39,450 bases of DNA from Citrobacter gillenii (lineage in GTDB: Bacteria > Pseudomonadota > Gammaproteobacteria > Enterobacterales > Enterobacteriaceae): contig NZ_SUQN01000014.1 in the NCBI RefSeq assembly GCF_013337685.1, positions 1-39,450 of the forward strand. The letters are read 5' to 3'. Shown in pieces: positions 21,423-30,568 of the stretch. The notes below the pieces were generated by a model. That model did not search any database and had not been told where the DNA came from. It saw only the letters and a list, made by a program, of their open reading frames with translations. Every line of letters starts with the position of its first letter. Within the stretch, counting starts at the first letter, position 1. The position numbers were made by a program, and so were the translations under genes.

Positions 21423-21797
21423 TTACCGCTCATCCCATTCGTCGGCTGCCGTCTGACCTTCCTCGGTATCCAGAGGTGGTTCAAGCTGGAATTCGCCTTC
21501 ATCCCACTCGTGGAGGGTATTTTCCTCCAGCCACTCCTGGCGAATTTCAATCTCATCATAATCGCCATCAAAGACGCTTTGTGCCGCTTCACCGCTCAGC
21601 ATCGGCAGACATTCGCCTTCCTCATCTTCGTCGGCGAAAAACTCAGCCTGCCACATGATGTCACCATCCTGTAGCACATACTTTTGTACGTTCAACTGCT
21701 GAACACTGGCGTCGTCCGCATCTAGGTCGGGGTTATCAGCCAGAAACTCTTCACGGGCAGCATCAATGGCTTCTTCCAGCGTGGCATACATGGTCAT
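21423..21797 (-). CDS. msyB: Acidic protein MsyB
   Basis: A 124-residue, strongly acidic cytoplasmic protein. In E. coli multicopy msyB suppresses secY and secA defects; its normal role is unclear. The start is the ATG at 21797 (MTMYATLEEAIDAAREE), matching E. coli; earlier codons of the frame are leader sequence. Asp and Glu make up a large share of the C-terminal half. It has no signal peptide or membrane segment. Confidence 0.93.
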   Translation of the reverse strand: MTMYATLEEAIDAAREEFLADNPDLDADDASVQQLNVQKYVLQDGDIMWQAEFFADEDEEGECLPMLSGEAAQSVFDGDYDEIEIRQEWLEENTLHEWDEGEFQLEPPLDTEEGQTAADEWDER

Positions 21798-21878
21798 CAG
21801 CGTCTCCCTTTGATTTAATGAGGTATTCAGGGAAATAATAGTTGATTCTCTGCTAGTGCAAGTATGAATGCACAAAAA

Positions 21879-23099
21879 TCATTGCGTGCGCTGGGTTTCG
21901 CGACGTCGGCGCAGGCTGTTCCAGGAGTAGAGCGCGTTAAATAAGACCACTCCCGCGGCCACGCAGAAGACCGCGCGAAAACCATAGTTGGCTGAAATAG
22001 CTGCGCCCATCAGTGGCCCCGTCACGTTGCCAATATCACGAAATGACTGGTTGTAGCTGAAAATACGCCCGGCTATTTGGTTGGTTGAGTTATAGACCAG
22101 CAGCGTTTGTACGGCAGGGAGCAGTGCGCCGTCGGCGGCTCCCAGCAAAAAGCGCAGGACGCCGAGCTGCCAGGGCGTCTGGACGAATGACATGGGGATG
22201 AGCAGCAATACGGAAATGACCAGAGCGACAATCAGGATCTTCTCCGGGCCTATGCGGTCGCCTAATTTGCCCAGCCTTGGCGCGCTGAGTAAAGCGGCCA
22301 CGCCGGGAACGGAAGCGATCATGCCGCTGATAAAAGCGATATTGCCGACGTTACCCGCCAGTTCCCGCACATACAGTGTCAAGATAGGTGCGATGGATCC
22401 GGTTGCGACCTGAATGATCAGTGTGGTGACGAACAGACTCAGTACCAGCTTTGGATTTTTTAAGGATCCGACGACCTCCCGAATGTGCAACATCTCTTTT
22501 TTGCTGACCGATTGAAAATGCTCACGAATAAAAAATAACGTCAGCATAAAACAGAGCAGCAGCACGCTGGCGGTAATAAAGAAAACGGGGCGCAATCCGT
22601 ATTGGTCGGCAAGCAAGCCTCCTGCCAGCGGGCCCAGCAGTGCGCCACTGACGCCGCCGGTTGAAAGTGTTCCCAGCGCCCAGCCGCTTTTATTGCGCGG
22701 CACCTGGGTGGCGATCAGCGCATTCGCATTGGGAATGAACCCACCAAGCAGTCCCAGCAGCGCACGCAGGATCAAAAACTGCCAGATATTTTGCGCCAGC
22801 CCCATTAGCAGCATCACGACAGCCATCCCCAGCGCTGAGCGCAGGAGCATGATTTTCCTGCCTTTGCGATCTGCAAGGCCGCCCCAGAAAGGTGAAGCGA
22901 TAGCTGAAAAAAGAAACGTAATGCTGAACACCAGACCCGACCACATGTTCAGGGCGCCGTGTCCCGTCACGCCGAGGCTTTCGACATACAGGGGTAAGAA
23001 AGGCATCACCAGGCTAAATGCTGCACCGGTTAAAAAGCAACCGAGCCAGGCAACCGTGAGATTACGCTTCCAGTTGATGGAGACATCTGAGGGTGACAT
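21879..23099 (-). CDS. mdtG: Multidrug efflux MFS transporter MdtG
   Basis: Inner-membrane major facilitator family drug exporter; in E. coli it gives resistance to fosfomycin and deoxycholate when overproduced. The 406-residue protein has 12 predicted membrane helices. The loop 2-3 MFS motif appears as [14 protein letters not shown] near residue 73. It lies upstream of msyB with an 81-bp gap. In E. coli it belongs to the MarA/SoxS regulon; I did not find a convincing marbox by eye. Confidence 0.94.
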   Translation of the reverse strand: MSPSDVSINWKRNLTVAWLGCFLTGAAFSLVMPFLPLYVESLGVTGHGALNMWSGLVFSITFLFSAIASPFWGGLADRKGRKIMLLRSALGMAVVMLLMGLAQNIWQFLILRALLGLLGGFIPNANALIATQVPRNKSGWALGTLSTGGVSGALLGPLAGGLLADQYGLRPVFFITASVLLLCFMLTLFFIREHFQSVSKKEMLHIREVVGSLKNPKLVLSLFVTTLIIQVATGSIAPILTLYVRELAGNVGNIAFISGMIASVPGVAALLSAPRLGKLGDRIGPEKILIVALVISVLLLIPMSFVQTPWQLGVLRFLLGAADGALLPAVQTLLVYNSTNQIAGRIFSYNQSFRDIGNVTGPLMGAAISANYGFRAVFCVAAGVVLFNALYSWNSLRRRRETQRTQ

Positions 23100-23222
23100 A
23101 GCGATCCGCAGTGTGGCGCGCTGTTTGCGCTATCGTGTAAAAATAAGTAAGCAGACTAATTATGCGCCTGGTTGATAGTCGCTGCAATGCGCAGAGCAGT
23201 AAAACCTAAACGGAGGGGGAGA

Positions 23223-23246
23223 TGTTGCAGCCCGCGGGCTGCAACA
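23223..23246. repeat. 24-bp perfect palindrome downstream of lpxL
   Basis: TGTTGCAGCCCG is followed immediately by its exact reverse complement CGGGCTGCAACA. It lies 6 bp past the lpxL stop on the minus strand. There it would form a very stable 3'-end stem; the sequence after it is CATCTCC, not a T-run. It is probably a transcript-end stabiliser or weak terminator. Confidence 0.6.
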
Positions 23247-23251
23247 AAGGG

Positions 23252-24172
23252 TCAGTACAAGGAAGGTGCGCCTTCAGGGCGTGTTTTGAACCGGCGATGT
23301 AGCCACATATATTGCTCCGGTGCCATCATGATGCATTTCTCAATAATTTTGTTCATCCACGCGGCGGTGGTTTCAGCATCGTCCAGCGGCGGCGAACATT
23401 CCGGCGGCAGCATAATCAACTGATACCCTTTGCCGTCAGGTTTACGACGAGGGACAAACGGCACCAGACACGCATTGGACATCCGCGACAGCATCCACGT
23501 CCCAGAGGTGGTTGCAGCCTGCTCTACAGCAAACAGAGGCACAAAGACGCTGGAGCGTGGGCCGTAGTCGTGATCCGGGGCATACCAGACCACTTCACCT
23601 TTCTTCAGAGCCTTGACCATCCCTTTTAGATCTTTACGATCGAGCATTGATTTATTGGAGCGCATACGCCCCCAGGTTTGCAGCCAGTCGAGCAGCGGAT
23701 TGTCGTTGGGGCGATACACCCCGATACCGGGTTCCTGTAAACCAAACTGACGCGCGCCTAATTCAAGCGTCAGAAAGTGCAGACCCACTAACAGGATCCC
23801 ACGCTGCTGTGCCTGAACATCACGAATATGCTCCATGCCGATTACTTCGGTCCAGCGCGTAATACGACGGTCGGACCAAAACCAGGCCATGCCGGTTTCC
23901 ACTACGCCCATGCCGACGGACTCAAAGTTTTTTACCACCATCTGCTGACGCTCTTGTTCGCTCATCTGTGGGAAGCACAGCTCCAGATTTCGCGAAACAA
24001 TCTTTGCCCGGCGTCTCATCACATGTAACGCCAGACGACCTAATGTACAGCCCAGCTTATAGAGGAACGGATAGGGTAACTGCACGATCAACCAAAGGAT
24101 GCCAATACCTAGCCAGGTTAACCAATAACGTGGATGCAAAAGTGCAGCCGAGAACTTGGGTAAATTCGTCAT
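23252..24172 (-). CDS. lpxL: Lipid A lauroyltransferase LpxL
   Basis: Inner-membrane acyltransferase that adds laurate to Kdo2-lipid IVA, a late step of lipid A synthesis. The 306-residue length equals E. coli LpxL. One N-terminal membrane helix (about residues 17-37) precedes the catalytic domain with the H-X4-E motif at His132 and Glu137 (LHFLTLE). The start is the ATG at 24172; the open frame upstream has no matching homology. The gene diverges from trhO across a 221-bp spacer that holds both promoters. Confidence 0.96.
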   Translation of the reverse strand: MTNLPKFSAALLHPRYWLTWLGIGILWLIVQLPYPFLYKLGCTLGRLALHVMRRRAKIVSRNLELCFPQMSEQERQQMVVKNFESVGMGVVETGMAWFWSDRRITRWTEVIGMEHIRDVQAQQRGILLVGLHFLTLELGARQFGLQEPGIGVYRPNDNPLLDWLQTWGRMRSNKSMLDRKDLKGMVKALKKGEVVWYAPDHDYGPRSSVFVPLFAVEQAATTSGTWMLSRMSNACLVPFVPRRKPDGKGYQLIMLPPECSPPLDDAETTAAWMNKIIEKCIMMAPEQYMWLHRRFKTRPEGAPSLY

Positions 24173-24393
24173 GTCTATCCTGTCATTAAACGACCAATGC
24201 CCTGTATTGTCGCATTTTTTCGCGCGTATCAAAAATTTGTGACGGGAGAATGGCTGGTTTTTCGTCAATTGTTGTGACGCTTTTATCATGAAGTATGAAA
24301 TGTAGCGTAAAATGTGTGGATGTAAATTGGCGATGTTTGCTTTATGATGCCGGCCGATTTTCATCTTTTTACTGACTGCAGGAAACGTACACC

Positions 24394-25446
24394 ATGCCAG
24401 TGTTACACAACCGCATTTCGAATGACGCGCTCAAAGCTAAAATGTTGGCTGAATCTGAGCCGCGCACCACGATTTCATTTTATAAATATTTCAACCTCGT
24501 TAATCCTCAGGATACGCGTGATGCACTGTACCAACTGTTCACCGAGCTGAACGTTTTCGGGCGCGTATATCTGGCGCACGAAGGCATTAACGCACAAATC
24601 AGCGTGCCGCAAAGCAAGGTTGAGGCATTCCGTCAGCAGCTGTACGCGTTTGATCCTGCATTTGCCGGGCTGCGACTTAACATTGCGCTGGACGATGACG
24701 GAAAATCGTTCTGGGTACTGCGCATGAAAGTCCGTGAGCGCATTGTGGCAGATGGCATCGATGATCCGGCTTTTGATGCCAGCAACGTTGGTGATTACCT
24801 GAAGGCGGCAGAAGTAAACGCCATGCTTGACGATCCTGACGCGGTGTTTATCGATATGCGCAACCACTATGAGTATGAGGTGGGGCACTTCGAGAACGCC
24901 ATGGAGATCCCGGCAGATACGTTCCGCGATCAGTTGCCGAAAGCCGTTGAAATGATGCAGGAACATAAAGATAAAAAAATCGTAATGTACTGCACGGGCG
25001 GTATTCGCTGTGAGAAGGCCAGCGCCTGGATGAAATACAACGGGTTCAGTAAAGTCTGGCACATTGAGGGCGGCATTATTGAATATGCCCGTAAAGCTCG
25101 AGAACAGGGACTTCCGGTACGCTTCATCGGTAAAAACTTTGTTTTTGATGAGCGGATGGGGGAGCGGATCTCCGAAGATGTTATCGCACATTGTCACCAG
25201 TGTGGTGTGGCGTGCGACAGCCATACCAACTGCAAAAATGACGGCTGCCATCTGCTGTTTATCCAGTGCCCGGCCTGCGCCGAGAAGTACAAAGGGTGCT
25301 GCAGCGATCTGTGTTGTGAAGAGAGTACGTTGCCTGAAGAGGAACAACGTCGCCGTCGCGCAGGTCGTGAGAATGGCAATAAAATTTTTAATAAGTCCCG
25401 TGGCCGTCTGAATACTAAACTGGGTATTCCGGACCCTGCGCAATAA
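24394..25446 (+). CDS. trhO: tRNA uridine(34) hydroxylase TrhO
   Basis: Formerly YceA. It carries out prephenate-independent hydroxylation of U34 to 5-hydroxyuridine in certain tRNAs, using oxygen. The 350-residue protein has an N-terminal acylphosphatase-like region and a rhodanese domain with the active cysteine in YCTGGIRC (Cys200). The Cys-rich C-terminal zone ([18 protein letters not shown]) probably binds metal. GCAGGAAACG precedes the ATG. Confidence 0.95.
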   Translation: MPVLHNRISNDALKAKMLAESEPRTTISFYKYFNLVNPQDTRDALYQLFTELNVFGRVYLAHEGINAQISVPQSKVEAFRQQLYAFDPAFAGLRLNIALDDDGKSFWVLRMKVRERIVADGIDDPAFDASNVGDYLKAAEVNAMLDDPDAVFIDMRNHYEYEVGHFENAMEIPADTFRDQLPKAVEMMQEHKDKKIVMYCTGGIRCEKASAWMKYNGFSKVWHIEGGIIEYARKAREQGLPVRFIGKNFVFDERMGERISEDVIAHCHQCGVACDSHTNCKNDGCHLLFIQCPACAEKYKGCCSDLCCEESTLPEEEQRRRRAGRENGNKIFNKSRGRLNTKLGIPDPAQ

Positions 25447-25452
25447 AATGAT

Positions 25453-25481
25453 GCCGGATGAGGGCTACAGCCTCATCCGGC
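25453..25481. terminator. REP-like stem-loop between trhO and yceI
   Basis: GCCGGATGAGG pairs perfectly with CCTCATCCGGC around a 7-nt loop. The sequence is REP-like. It sits between the convergent trhO and yceI stops and can serve as a transcript-end stem for both; the downstream T-run is weak. Confidence 0.7.
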
Positions 25482-25505
25482 TTCCATTTTGGCAGCATTG
25501 AGATG

Positions 25506-26081
25506 CTATTTCTGCTGAACACCTTCTACCGAGATGATTAAGTCTACTTCCTGTGAAGCAGGCCCCAGGTCGGTGGTGATGTTAAAGTCCTTCAGCTTAA
25601 TCTTCCCTTGTGCTTCAAAGCCTGCACGGGTGCCACCCCACGGATCGCCACCCTGACCAATAAGCTTCGCGTCCAGCGTGACCGGTTTGGTGACGCCGTT
25701 CAGCGTCAGATCCCCGGTAATATCCAGGTCGTTACCCGCTTTCTTCACGCTGGTGGAGGTGAAGGTCGCCTGCGGGAATTTGGCGACGTTAAGGAAATCT
25801 GCGCTGCGCAGATGCTTGTCACGCTCGGCATGATTAGTGTCAACGCTGTTGGTGTTAATGGTGACGTTCACTTTATCGGCGGCTGGATTTTTTTCATCGA
25901 AGGTAAACGATCCGTCGAAGTCTTTAAAGGTGCCGTACAGCCAGCTGTATCCCAGATGCTGAATACGAAAATTAACAAAGGCATGTTGTCCTTCTTTGTC
26001 GATTTTGTAATCTGCCGCGATGGCCGAACCGGTGGTAAACAGTAAAGATGCGAGAGTCAGTCCCAGCAGGTTTTTTTTCAT
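25506..26081 (-). CDS. yceI: Periplasmic YceI-family protein
   Basis: A 191-residue periplasmic protein with a 22-residue Sec signal and the lipocalin-like YceI beta barrel, which binds polyprenoid or similar lipids in homologues. In E. coli it is induced by high pH and osmotic stress. The start is the ATG at 26081, leaving one base after the yceJ stop, so the genes are coupled. The function is not settled. Confidence 0.94.
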   Translation of the reverse strand: MKKNLLGLTLASLLFTTGSAIAADYKIDKEGQHAFVNFRIQHLGYSWLYGTFKDFDGSFTFDEKNPAADKVNVTINTNSVDTNHAERDKHLRSADFLNVAKFPQATFTSTSVKKAGNDLDITGDLTLNGVTKPVTLDAKLIGQGGDPWGGTRAGFEAQGKIKLKDFNITTDLGPASQEVDLIISVEGVQQK

Positions 26082-26082
26082 T

Positions 26083-26649
26083 TTAAGCTCCATAGTCAGA
26101 TGACGATTTTCCCAACATGCGATTAAGGGTATCGTCGTTGTCGATAAAGTGGTGTTTCAGGGCCATCAGCCCATGTAAAAGAGAGAGGACCACAACGCTC
26201 CAGGCAAGCCACAGGTGCAGGCTTCCGGCGAGATCGGCCTGCGCCCCGGCGTTGGCGAGCGTGGCGGGGATCTCAAACCAGCCAAAGACGCTGATGGGTT
26301 TGCCGTCTGCGGTCGAAATTAAATACCCACTGATGACAATGGAGAACAGCAGCAGATATAAACTGAGGTGGCCCAGGGCCGCAGCCAGACGAGTTAAGCG
26401 AGAATAGCTTTTCAATGCCGCAGGAGGAGGAGAGAACAGCCGCCAGACCACGCGAATCACCAGCCCCATCATCAGCAATACGCCGATGCTTTTATGCAGT
26501 TCAGGTGCCTGGTGGTACCAGCCATCGTAATAGCTGAGTGTGACCATCCATAAACCCAACGCAAACATGCCATACACGGCAAGCGCGACCAGCCAGTGCA
26601 AAACGGCTGACACCACACCATAGCGCTGTGGACTATTATTGAATTGCAT
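26083..26649 (-). CDS. yceJ: Cytochrome b561-like protein YceJ
   Basis: A 188-residue inner-membrane dihaem cytochrome b561 homologue with four membrane helices. Histidines that may ligate haem are in LHWLVAL, ELHKSIG, LHLWLAW and LMALKHHF. It probably passes electrons from quinol to a periplasmic acceptor, perhaps with YceI, but this is inference from gene pairing. The start is the ATG at 26649 ([11 protein letters not shown]), as in E. coli. The upstream 262 bp to yceO is AT-rich with no other gene seen. Confidence 0.93.
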   Translation of the reverse strand: MQFNNSPQRYGVVSAVLHWLVALAVYGMFALGLWMVTLSYYDGWYHQAPELHKSIGVLLMMGLVIRVVWRLFSPPPAALKSYSRLTRLAAALGHLSLYLLLFSIVISGYLISTADGKPISVFGWFEIPATLANAGAQADLAGSLHLWLAWSVVVLSLLHGLMALKHHFIDNDDTLNRMLGKSSSDYGA

Positions 26650-26911
26650 AAATACACCGATAGATATTTCAGAAGTGAATGAAAATGGCCTGTAAAAGAC
26701 ATTAATGCAACTAATAAATAACAATAATGATGATATTTATTCTTAATTCAATAAATTTGATGTGATGATGAGTTGATCATCAGGTGTTTAGAGAAAGATG
26801 GGCGGGTAGAGCCTGATGTGCGGTACTTTGTAGGGTTTCTGATTATTCAATTAATCACAATAAAAATTAAAGAAATCTCAATTGCTGTCAATTATTGTCA
26901 GCAGACTAAGA

Positions 26912-27025
26912 TCAGAAAAACATAATATATATTACATCCATGATTGCCAGCAGAGACCATAAAATAATGTAGAGCATAAAATGCTCGCGTATATTATTCA
27001 CCAGATAGTCAACGATGCGGCGCAT
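26912..27025 (-). CDS. yceO: Small membrane protein YceO
   Basis: A 37-codon gene on the minus strand that I translated directly: it starts [15 protein letters not shown] and continues with a single hydrophobic helix ending IMFF. It strongly resembles E. coli YceO (46 residues) in the same place between solA and yceJ. AAGGAA precedes the start, and an adjacent GTG just before the ATG could also be used; an ATG further upstream would extend the frame by 16 codons. The function is unknown; one membrane helix with a basic N-terminus suggests an inner-membrane miniprotein. Confidence 0.8.
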   Translation of the reverse strand: MRRIVDYLVNNIREHFMLYIILWSLLAIMDVIYIMFF

Positions 27026-27075
27026 CACTATTATTCCTTCAATAAAATGGCCCCAGTGGCGAGGCCATATCATGG

Positions 27076-28194
27076 TTATAGTTTAAAACGGCTCAGTTTG
27101 AACGGTGCCAGGTCGAAGGCCGACGGCTTGTCCTGGGCAAAATCAGCCGCAATCTCCCCCAGTACCGAGGCAAACTTAAAGCCGTGACCGCTTAGCCCGG
27201 TAATAATAAGCGTATTATCATGTCCGGGTAGCGTATCAATAATAAAGTCTTCATCCGGAGAGTTATCGTAGGTGCACGACGCACCGTGCAGACAACATCC
27301 CACGCCGGGCAGAACAGAACGCAGGAACGGGAAAGCCTCTGAACCATCGCTGGCGACAGCGGCAAACGCTTTGCGCTCTTCGGCTGAGTGAATAACCTGC
27401 CCGCCGTTATGTTTACCAATCTTCAGTTCGTCGTTCTCGGCCGGGAAACCGTAATACTGATCGCCATTAGGCAATTCGCCGGTGAAGGCCGGGAAATTGT
27501 TTTTAACGCTGTAGCGCCCGTCAGCCTGATACCACGCGAACACTTTGCGCACTGGCTGTATCGGCAATTCCGGTACTAATGCCTGTACCCAGGTGCCGGC
27601 ACTCACCAGCGCTTTTTTCGCGTGATAGTCGCCGTCTGCGGTCTCAACCGTTACGCCATCATCATGATGGTGAATCGCGGTAACCGGGCATTTAAACAGC
27701 TGAGCGCAGCCTGCTTCCTCAGCCAGGCGAATCCAGGTCTTAATGGCCAACTCACTGCGCAGAAAACCTGAATCGGCCTCAAACAGGCCGATATAGTTTT
27801 CCGGGACACGAATTTCGGGCCAGCGGGCCATGATGGCAGCGGCATCCAACTGTTCAACGTTGAGCTGCCACTGTTTTGCGCTTTGCGCCACGTTAGATAA
27901 GAACGTGGAATCTGCCGGGCCGAGGTTGACAACGCCAGAACGGACAAACACAGGTTCTTCATTATGCTGGGCGAGTTCATCCCACAATGTCTGCGCACGC
28001 AGGACCAACGGAACGTATTTTTCACCTTCGCCATAGGCATGACGAATTAAGCGTGTATCACCGTGATGGCTACCCTGTTGGTGCGGCGGCATATGTGCAT
28101 CGATCATCAGTACATTCAGACCGGCGCGCGTGGCATAGTATCCGGCGGCGGCGCCTACGGAACCGCTGCCAATAATGATTAAGTCGTATTTCAT
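27076..28194 (-). CDS. solA: N-methyl-L-tryptophan oxidase SolA
   Basis: Cytoplasmic flavoenzyme of the monomeric sarcosine oxidase family that oxidatively demethylates N-methyltryptophan and, slowly, sarcosine. The 372-residue length equals the E. coli protein. The FAD-binding GSGSVG is at residues 9-14, and Cys307 in HGASCTYD is the likely covalent FAD site. It is the nearest gene upstream of yceO, 50 bp away. Confidence 0.95.
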   Translation of the reverse strand: MKYDLIIIGSGSVGAAAGYYATRAGLNVLMIDAHMPPHQQGSHHGDTRLIRHAYGEGEKYVPLVLRAQTLWDELAQHNEEPVFVRSGVVNLGPADSTFLSNVAQSAKQWQLNVEQLDAAAIMARWPEIRVPENYIGLFEADSGFLRSELAIKTWIRLAEEAGCAQLFKCPVTAIHHHDDGVTVETADGDYHAKKALVSAGTWVQALVPELPIQPVRKVFAWYQADGRYSVKNNFPAFTGELPNGDQYYGFPAENDELKIGKHNGGQVIHSAEERKAFAAVASDGSEAFPFLRSVLPGVGCCLHGASCTYDNSPDEDFIIDTLPGHDNTLIITGLSGHGFKFASVLGEIAADFAQDKPSAFDLAPFKLSRFKL

Positions 28195-28279
28195 CCGCTT
28201 CTCTCTGCAATCGCGATGGTAGCAGGGTAAATAACTGACCTGGAATATTCAACCCGGAATGTTCAACCATCAAATAAGA

Positions 28280-28302
28280 AAGGCACCGTTAAGGTGCCTT
28301 TT
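28280..28302. terminator. Terminator between bssS and solA
   Basis: AAGGCACC at 28280-28287 pairs with GGTGCCTT at 28293-28300 around a 5-nt loop, with A-rich left and T-rich right flanks. It is 20 bp beyond the bssS stop on the minus strand. Confidence 0.85.
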
Positions 28303-28322
28303 GAAGGTTGGGTGCATCAGAT

Positions 28323-28577
28323 TTAATGACGCTGATACTCATTAGCGGGGAAATCACCTGATTCAATTTTGGCGATTCCGGCTTCTAATATTGAAATAAA
28401 TTGCCTGGCAACATCAGTGGTTAACCAGAGCGTTTGACCAACTTCAGTCCCATTTGGGTCTGGACGATTCGGGGTCTGGTAGTGCAAACGCAGCATCAGC
28501 GCATCATAGCTATCAACGGTGCTGATGTCCCATCCTACAAGCGGATGAGTCTGAATGACTTCATTATTCTTTTCCAT
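28323..28577 (-). CDS. bssS: Biofilm regulator BssS
   Basis: An 84-residue cytoplasmic protein linked in E. coli to biofilm formation, indole uptake and signal secretion; the mechanism is unknown. The sequence is almost the same as E. coli except in the middle loop (NRPDPNGTEV). Two consecutive ATGs are present; the second, at 28577, is 4 bases after GGGGG and is chosen. It has its own terminator. The 28581-28860 stretch upstream is AT-rich, presumably holding its promoter, with no gene seen. Confidence 0.93.
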   Translation of the reverse strand: MEKNNEVIQTHPLVGWDISTVDSYDALMLRLHYQTPNRPDPNGTEVGQTLWLTTDVARQFISILEAGIAKIESGDFPANEYQRH

Positions 28578-28877
28578 CATGCCCCCTAATTCGTGTTACT
28601 AGACAACGGTTTTCGAGGTTCAATGCGTTTTTTTCTGAAGCAAGTTCAGTATATCAATAAATAAGGGTATTCACTGAAAATTTAAAGAGGACAGGGCATA
28701 ATTTTTTTGTTTTAAGTGTTATCTGAACGATAAACCGGCATGTCATTCATATTTTTTTAGCATGTTGTGCAGTTATTTTGTGGTTTTGACTAAAAGATAA
28801 TCAGCATGTAAATAAACATTAACTGTTTTGTTGAGAGAGATTGCTCGAAATCTTTATGATACGGGAAAATAAAAAAA

Positions 28878-28893
28878 GCCGGGGCGACCCGGC
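28878..28893 (-). terminator. Intrinsic terminator of dinI
   Basis: GCCGGG and CCCGGC form a stem around a 4-nt loop; on the minus strand the stem is followed by seven Us. It lies 25 bp past the dinI stop. Confidence 0.9.
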
Positions 28894-28918
28894 AAAAAAC
28901 ATCACTGCATATCATTTT

Positions 28919-29164
28919 TTATTCATTAATGAACCAGTCATCCGCGCTTTCCCATGTTTCTTGCAGGATCTCGCTGATGCGTTCTTTGTCCTCTTTTGTC
29001 GCGCCAATGACCGACAGATTGTTTGTGCCGGCATAACGAACGGTGACGTTACCGTCGTTATCCGGAAAATGATGGTGAATACGACGGGAGAGTTCACCTG
29101 CCAACGCGTCAATGGCGCCAGCAGGCAAAGGTGAAGTTTTGGCAATAGTGACTTCAATACGCAT
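28919..29164 (-). CDS. dinI: DNA damage-inducible protein DinI
   Basis: An 81-residue acidic protein that binds RecA filaments and modulates the SOS response. The sequence MRIEVTIAKTSPLPAG and the acidic C-terminal helix (EILQETWESADDWF) are family hallmarks. The start is the ATG at 29164, with GGGGG upstream. A LexA box lies just upstream and a strong terminator follows. Confidence 0.96.
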   Translation of the reverse strand: MRIEVTIAKTSPLPAGAIDALAGELSRRIHHHFPDNDGNVTVRYAGTNNLSVIGATKEDKERISEILQETWESADDWFINE

Positions 29165-29183
29165 AATAGCCCCCTGTTGAATA

Positions 29184-29203
29184 TACTGGTTATTTATACA
29201 GTT
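29184..29203. promoter_or_regulatory. LexA box of dinI
   Basis: CTG at 29186-29188 and CAG at 29199-29201 are separated by ten AT-rich bases, matching the LexA rule CTG-N10-CAG. The box is 20 bp upstream of the dinI ATG. Confidence 0.88.
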
Positions 29204-29238
29204 AACTTCGCCAGTTGACAACAGGTTGCGACATTTTT

Positions 29239-30285
29239 TTAGCGTTTCACTGACCAGCGTACGGTTTCACCGCCGAGGAAAGGCACCAGCGTGTCTCCCT
29301 CCAGAGCGATACTTTCCGGTATCTGCTGCTCTTCTTTAACCAGTTCAATAAAGGTGTCGTTAACCGGCAGTCCGTAGAAGCGAGGACCGTTAAGCGAGCA
29401 GAAGGCCTCGAAATGGGCCAGGGCGTTCATCTCTTCGAAGACGGTGGCATAACTGGCGAGTGCGGTAGGGGCATTAAAACACCCCGCGCAGCCGCAGCTG
29501 GATTCTTTACGATGACGCGCATGCGGCGCCGAGTCAGTGCCGAGGAACGCCCGGCTGAAACCACTGGCGACCAGTTCGCGCAGCGCCTGCTGGTGGACGT
29601 TTCGCTTGAGAATAGGCAGGCAATACAGATGCGGACGAATGCCCCCGACCAGCATATGGTTGCGGTTAAACATCAAATGCTGCGGGGTAATGGTCGCTGC
29701 CAGCAGATCATTGCCGTCACGCACGTAGTCGGCGGCGTCTTTAGTGGTGATATGTTCAAACACCACTTTCAGCGCGGTCAGACGCGACCGCAATGGCTCC
29801 ATCACCGTGTCAATAAAGCGTGCTTCGCGATCGAATATATCGATTTCCGCGTGCGTGACTTCACCGTGTACCAGCAAAGGCATGCCGAGTTTTTCCATCC
29901 GTTCCAGAACCGGCATGATGGCATCAATAGAGGTCACGCCGTGAGTAGAGTTGGTGGTGGCGTTAGCCGGGTAGAGTTTGGCGGCGGTGAAAACACCTTC
30001 GTTGAACCCGCGCTCCAGTTCGTTGGGATCCAGCGTGTCCGTCAGATAGCAGGTCATTAACGGGGTGAAATCGTGTCCGGCAGGTACGGCGTCCAGTATA
30101 CGCTGACGGTAAGCGATGGCTGCGTCAACAGTAGTGACGGGCGGTGCCAGGTTCGGCATGACAATTGCGCGTCCATAAATTTCACTGGTATAGGGCACGA
30201 CAGTTTTCAACATGTCGCCATCGCGAAAGTGAAGATGCCAGTCGTCTGGGCGGCGGATCTTTAATACCTGGGATGGTGCAGTCAT
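29239..30285 (-). CDS. pyrC: Dihydroorotase PyrC
   Basis: Zinc enzyme that closes N-carbamoyl-aspartate to dihydroorotate in pyrimidine synthesis. At 348 residues it has the E. coli length. The metal motif HLHFRDG provides His17 and His19, and the carbamylated lysine lies in [13 protein letters not shown] near residue 103. The start is the ATG at 30285; the frame upstream is leader. A conserved leader hairpin and a PurR site lie upstream. Confidence 0.97.
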   Translation of the reverse strand: MTAPSQVLKIRRPDDWHLHFRDGDMLKTVVPYTSEIYGRAIVMPNLAPPVTTVDAAIAYRQRILDAVPAGHDFTPLMTCYLTDTLDPNELERGFNEGVFTAAKLYPANATTNSTHGVTSIDAIMPVLERMEKLGMPLLVHGEVTHAEIDIFDREARFIDTVMEPLRSRLTALKVVFEHITTKDAADYVRDGNDLLAATITPQHLMFNRNHMLVGGIRPHLYCLPILKRNVHQQALRELVASGFSRAFLGTDSAPHARHRKESSCGCAGCFNAPTALASYATVFEEMNALAHFEAFCSLNGPRFYGLPVNDTFIELVKEEQQIPESIALEGDTLVPFLGGETVRWSVKR

Positions 30286-30293
30286 CAATATGC

Positions 30294-30322
30294 TCCGGCT
30301 GAGGATAGTCTTTTTTGCCGGA
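30294..30322 (-). promoter_or_regulatory. pyrC leader hairpin covering the ribosome site
   Basis: In the minus-strand transcript TCCGGC (30317-30322) pairs with GCCGGA (30294-30299), which contains the start of the ribosome site GCCGGAG. In E. coli and Salmonella CTP-sensitive start-site choice decides whether this hairpin forms: long transcripts fold and block translation. The same sequence elements are present here. Confidence 0.75.
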
Positions 30323-30334
30323 AACAAAGGATAA

Positions 30335-30350
30335 GCGGAAACGTTTTCGT
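30335..30350. promoter_or_regulatory. PurR operator of pyrC
   Basis: GCGGAAACGTTTTCGT fits the PurR consensus ANGCAANCGNTTNCNT at 8 of 10 defined positions, centred on the usual CG. PurR control of pyrC is established in E. coli. Confidence 0.7.
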
Positions 30351-30467
30351 TTGCACGAAAAAAAAGCGAGCTGTCTGTAAGCGTCACCAGCAGTAGATAA
30401 ATATCACTGCTCAACGCGCCAAATGTTTAACCGTTAAATAAGACTTAATTTTTTTGTTTCCGTGTGT

Positions 30468-30489
30468 AATTATATGCATTGATATAATT
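30468..30489. promoter_or_regulatory. 8-bp inverted repeat upstream of tssK
   Basis: AATTATAT and ATATAATT flank a 6-nt centre (GCATTG), about 80 bp upstream of the tssK start in a very AT-rich stretch (30430-30540). It could be an operator for the type VI operon or a nucleoid-protein site. No regulator can be named. Confidence 0.4.
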
Positions 30490-30568
30490 AATCACACAAT
30501 AAATGATTTTTATTAATCTATTTTATTTCTGGATGTTTGAATAAAAATGTTATGGCACAGGAGGTGCA

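Noticed and set aside
23100-23200. Marbox for mdtG
   Set aside because: No stretch fits the MarA/SoxS consensus well enough by eye, though regulation by these factors is known in E. coli.
24475-25443. 322-codon open frame on the minus strand across trhO
   Set aside because: Antisense shadow of trhO; no ribosome site or homology is seen, and trhO is well conserved.
29413-30060. 215-codon plus-strand frame within pyrC
   Set aside because: Antisense to pyrC with no recognisable product.
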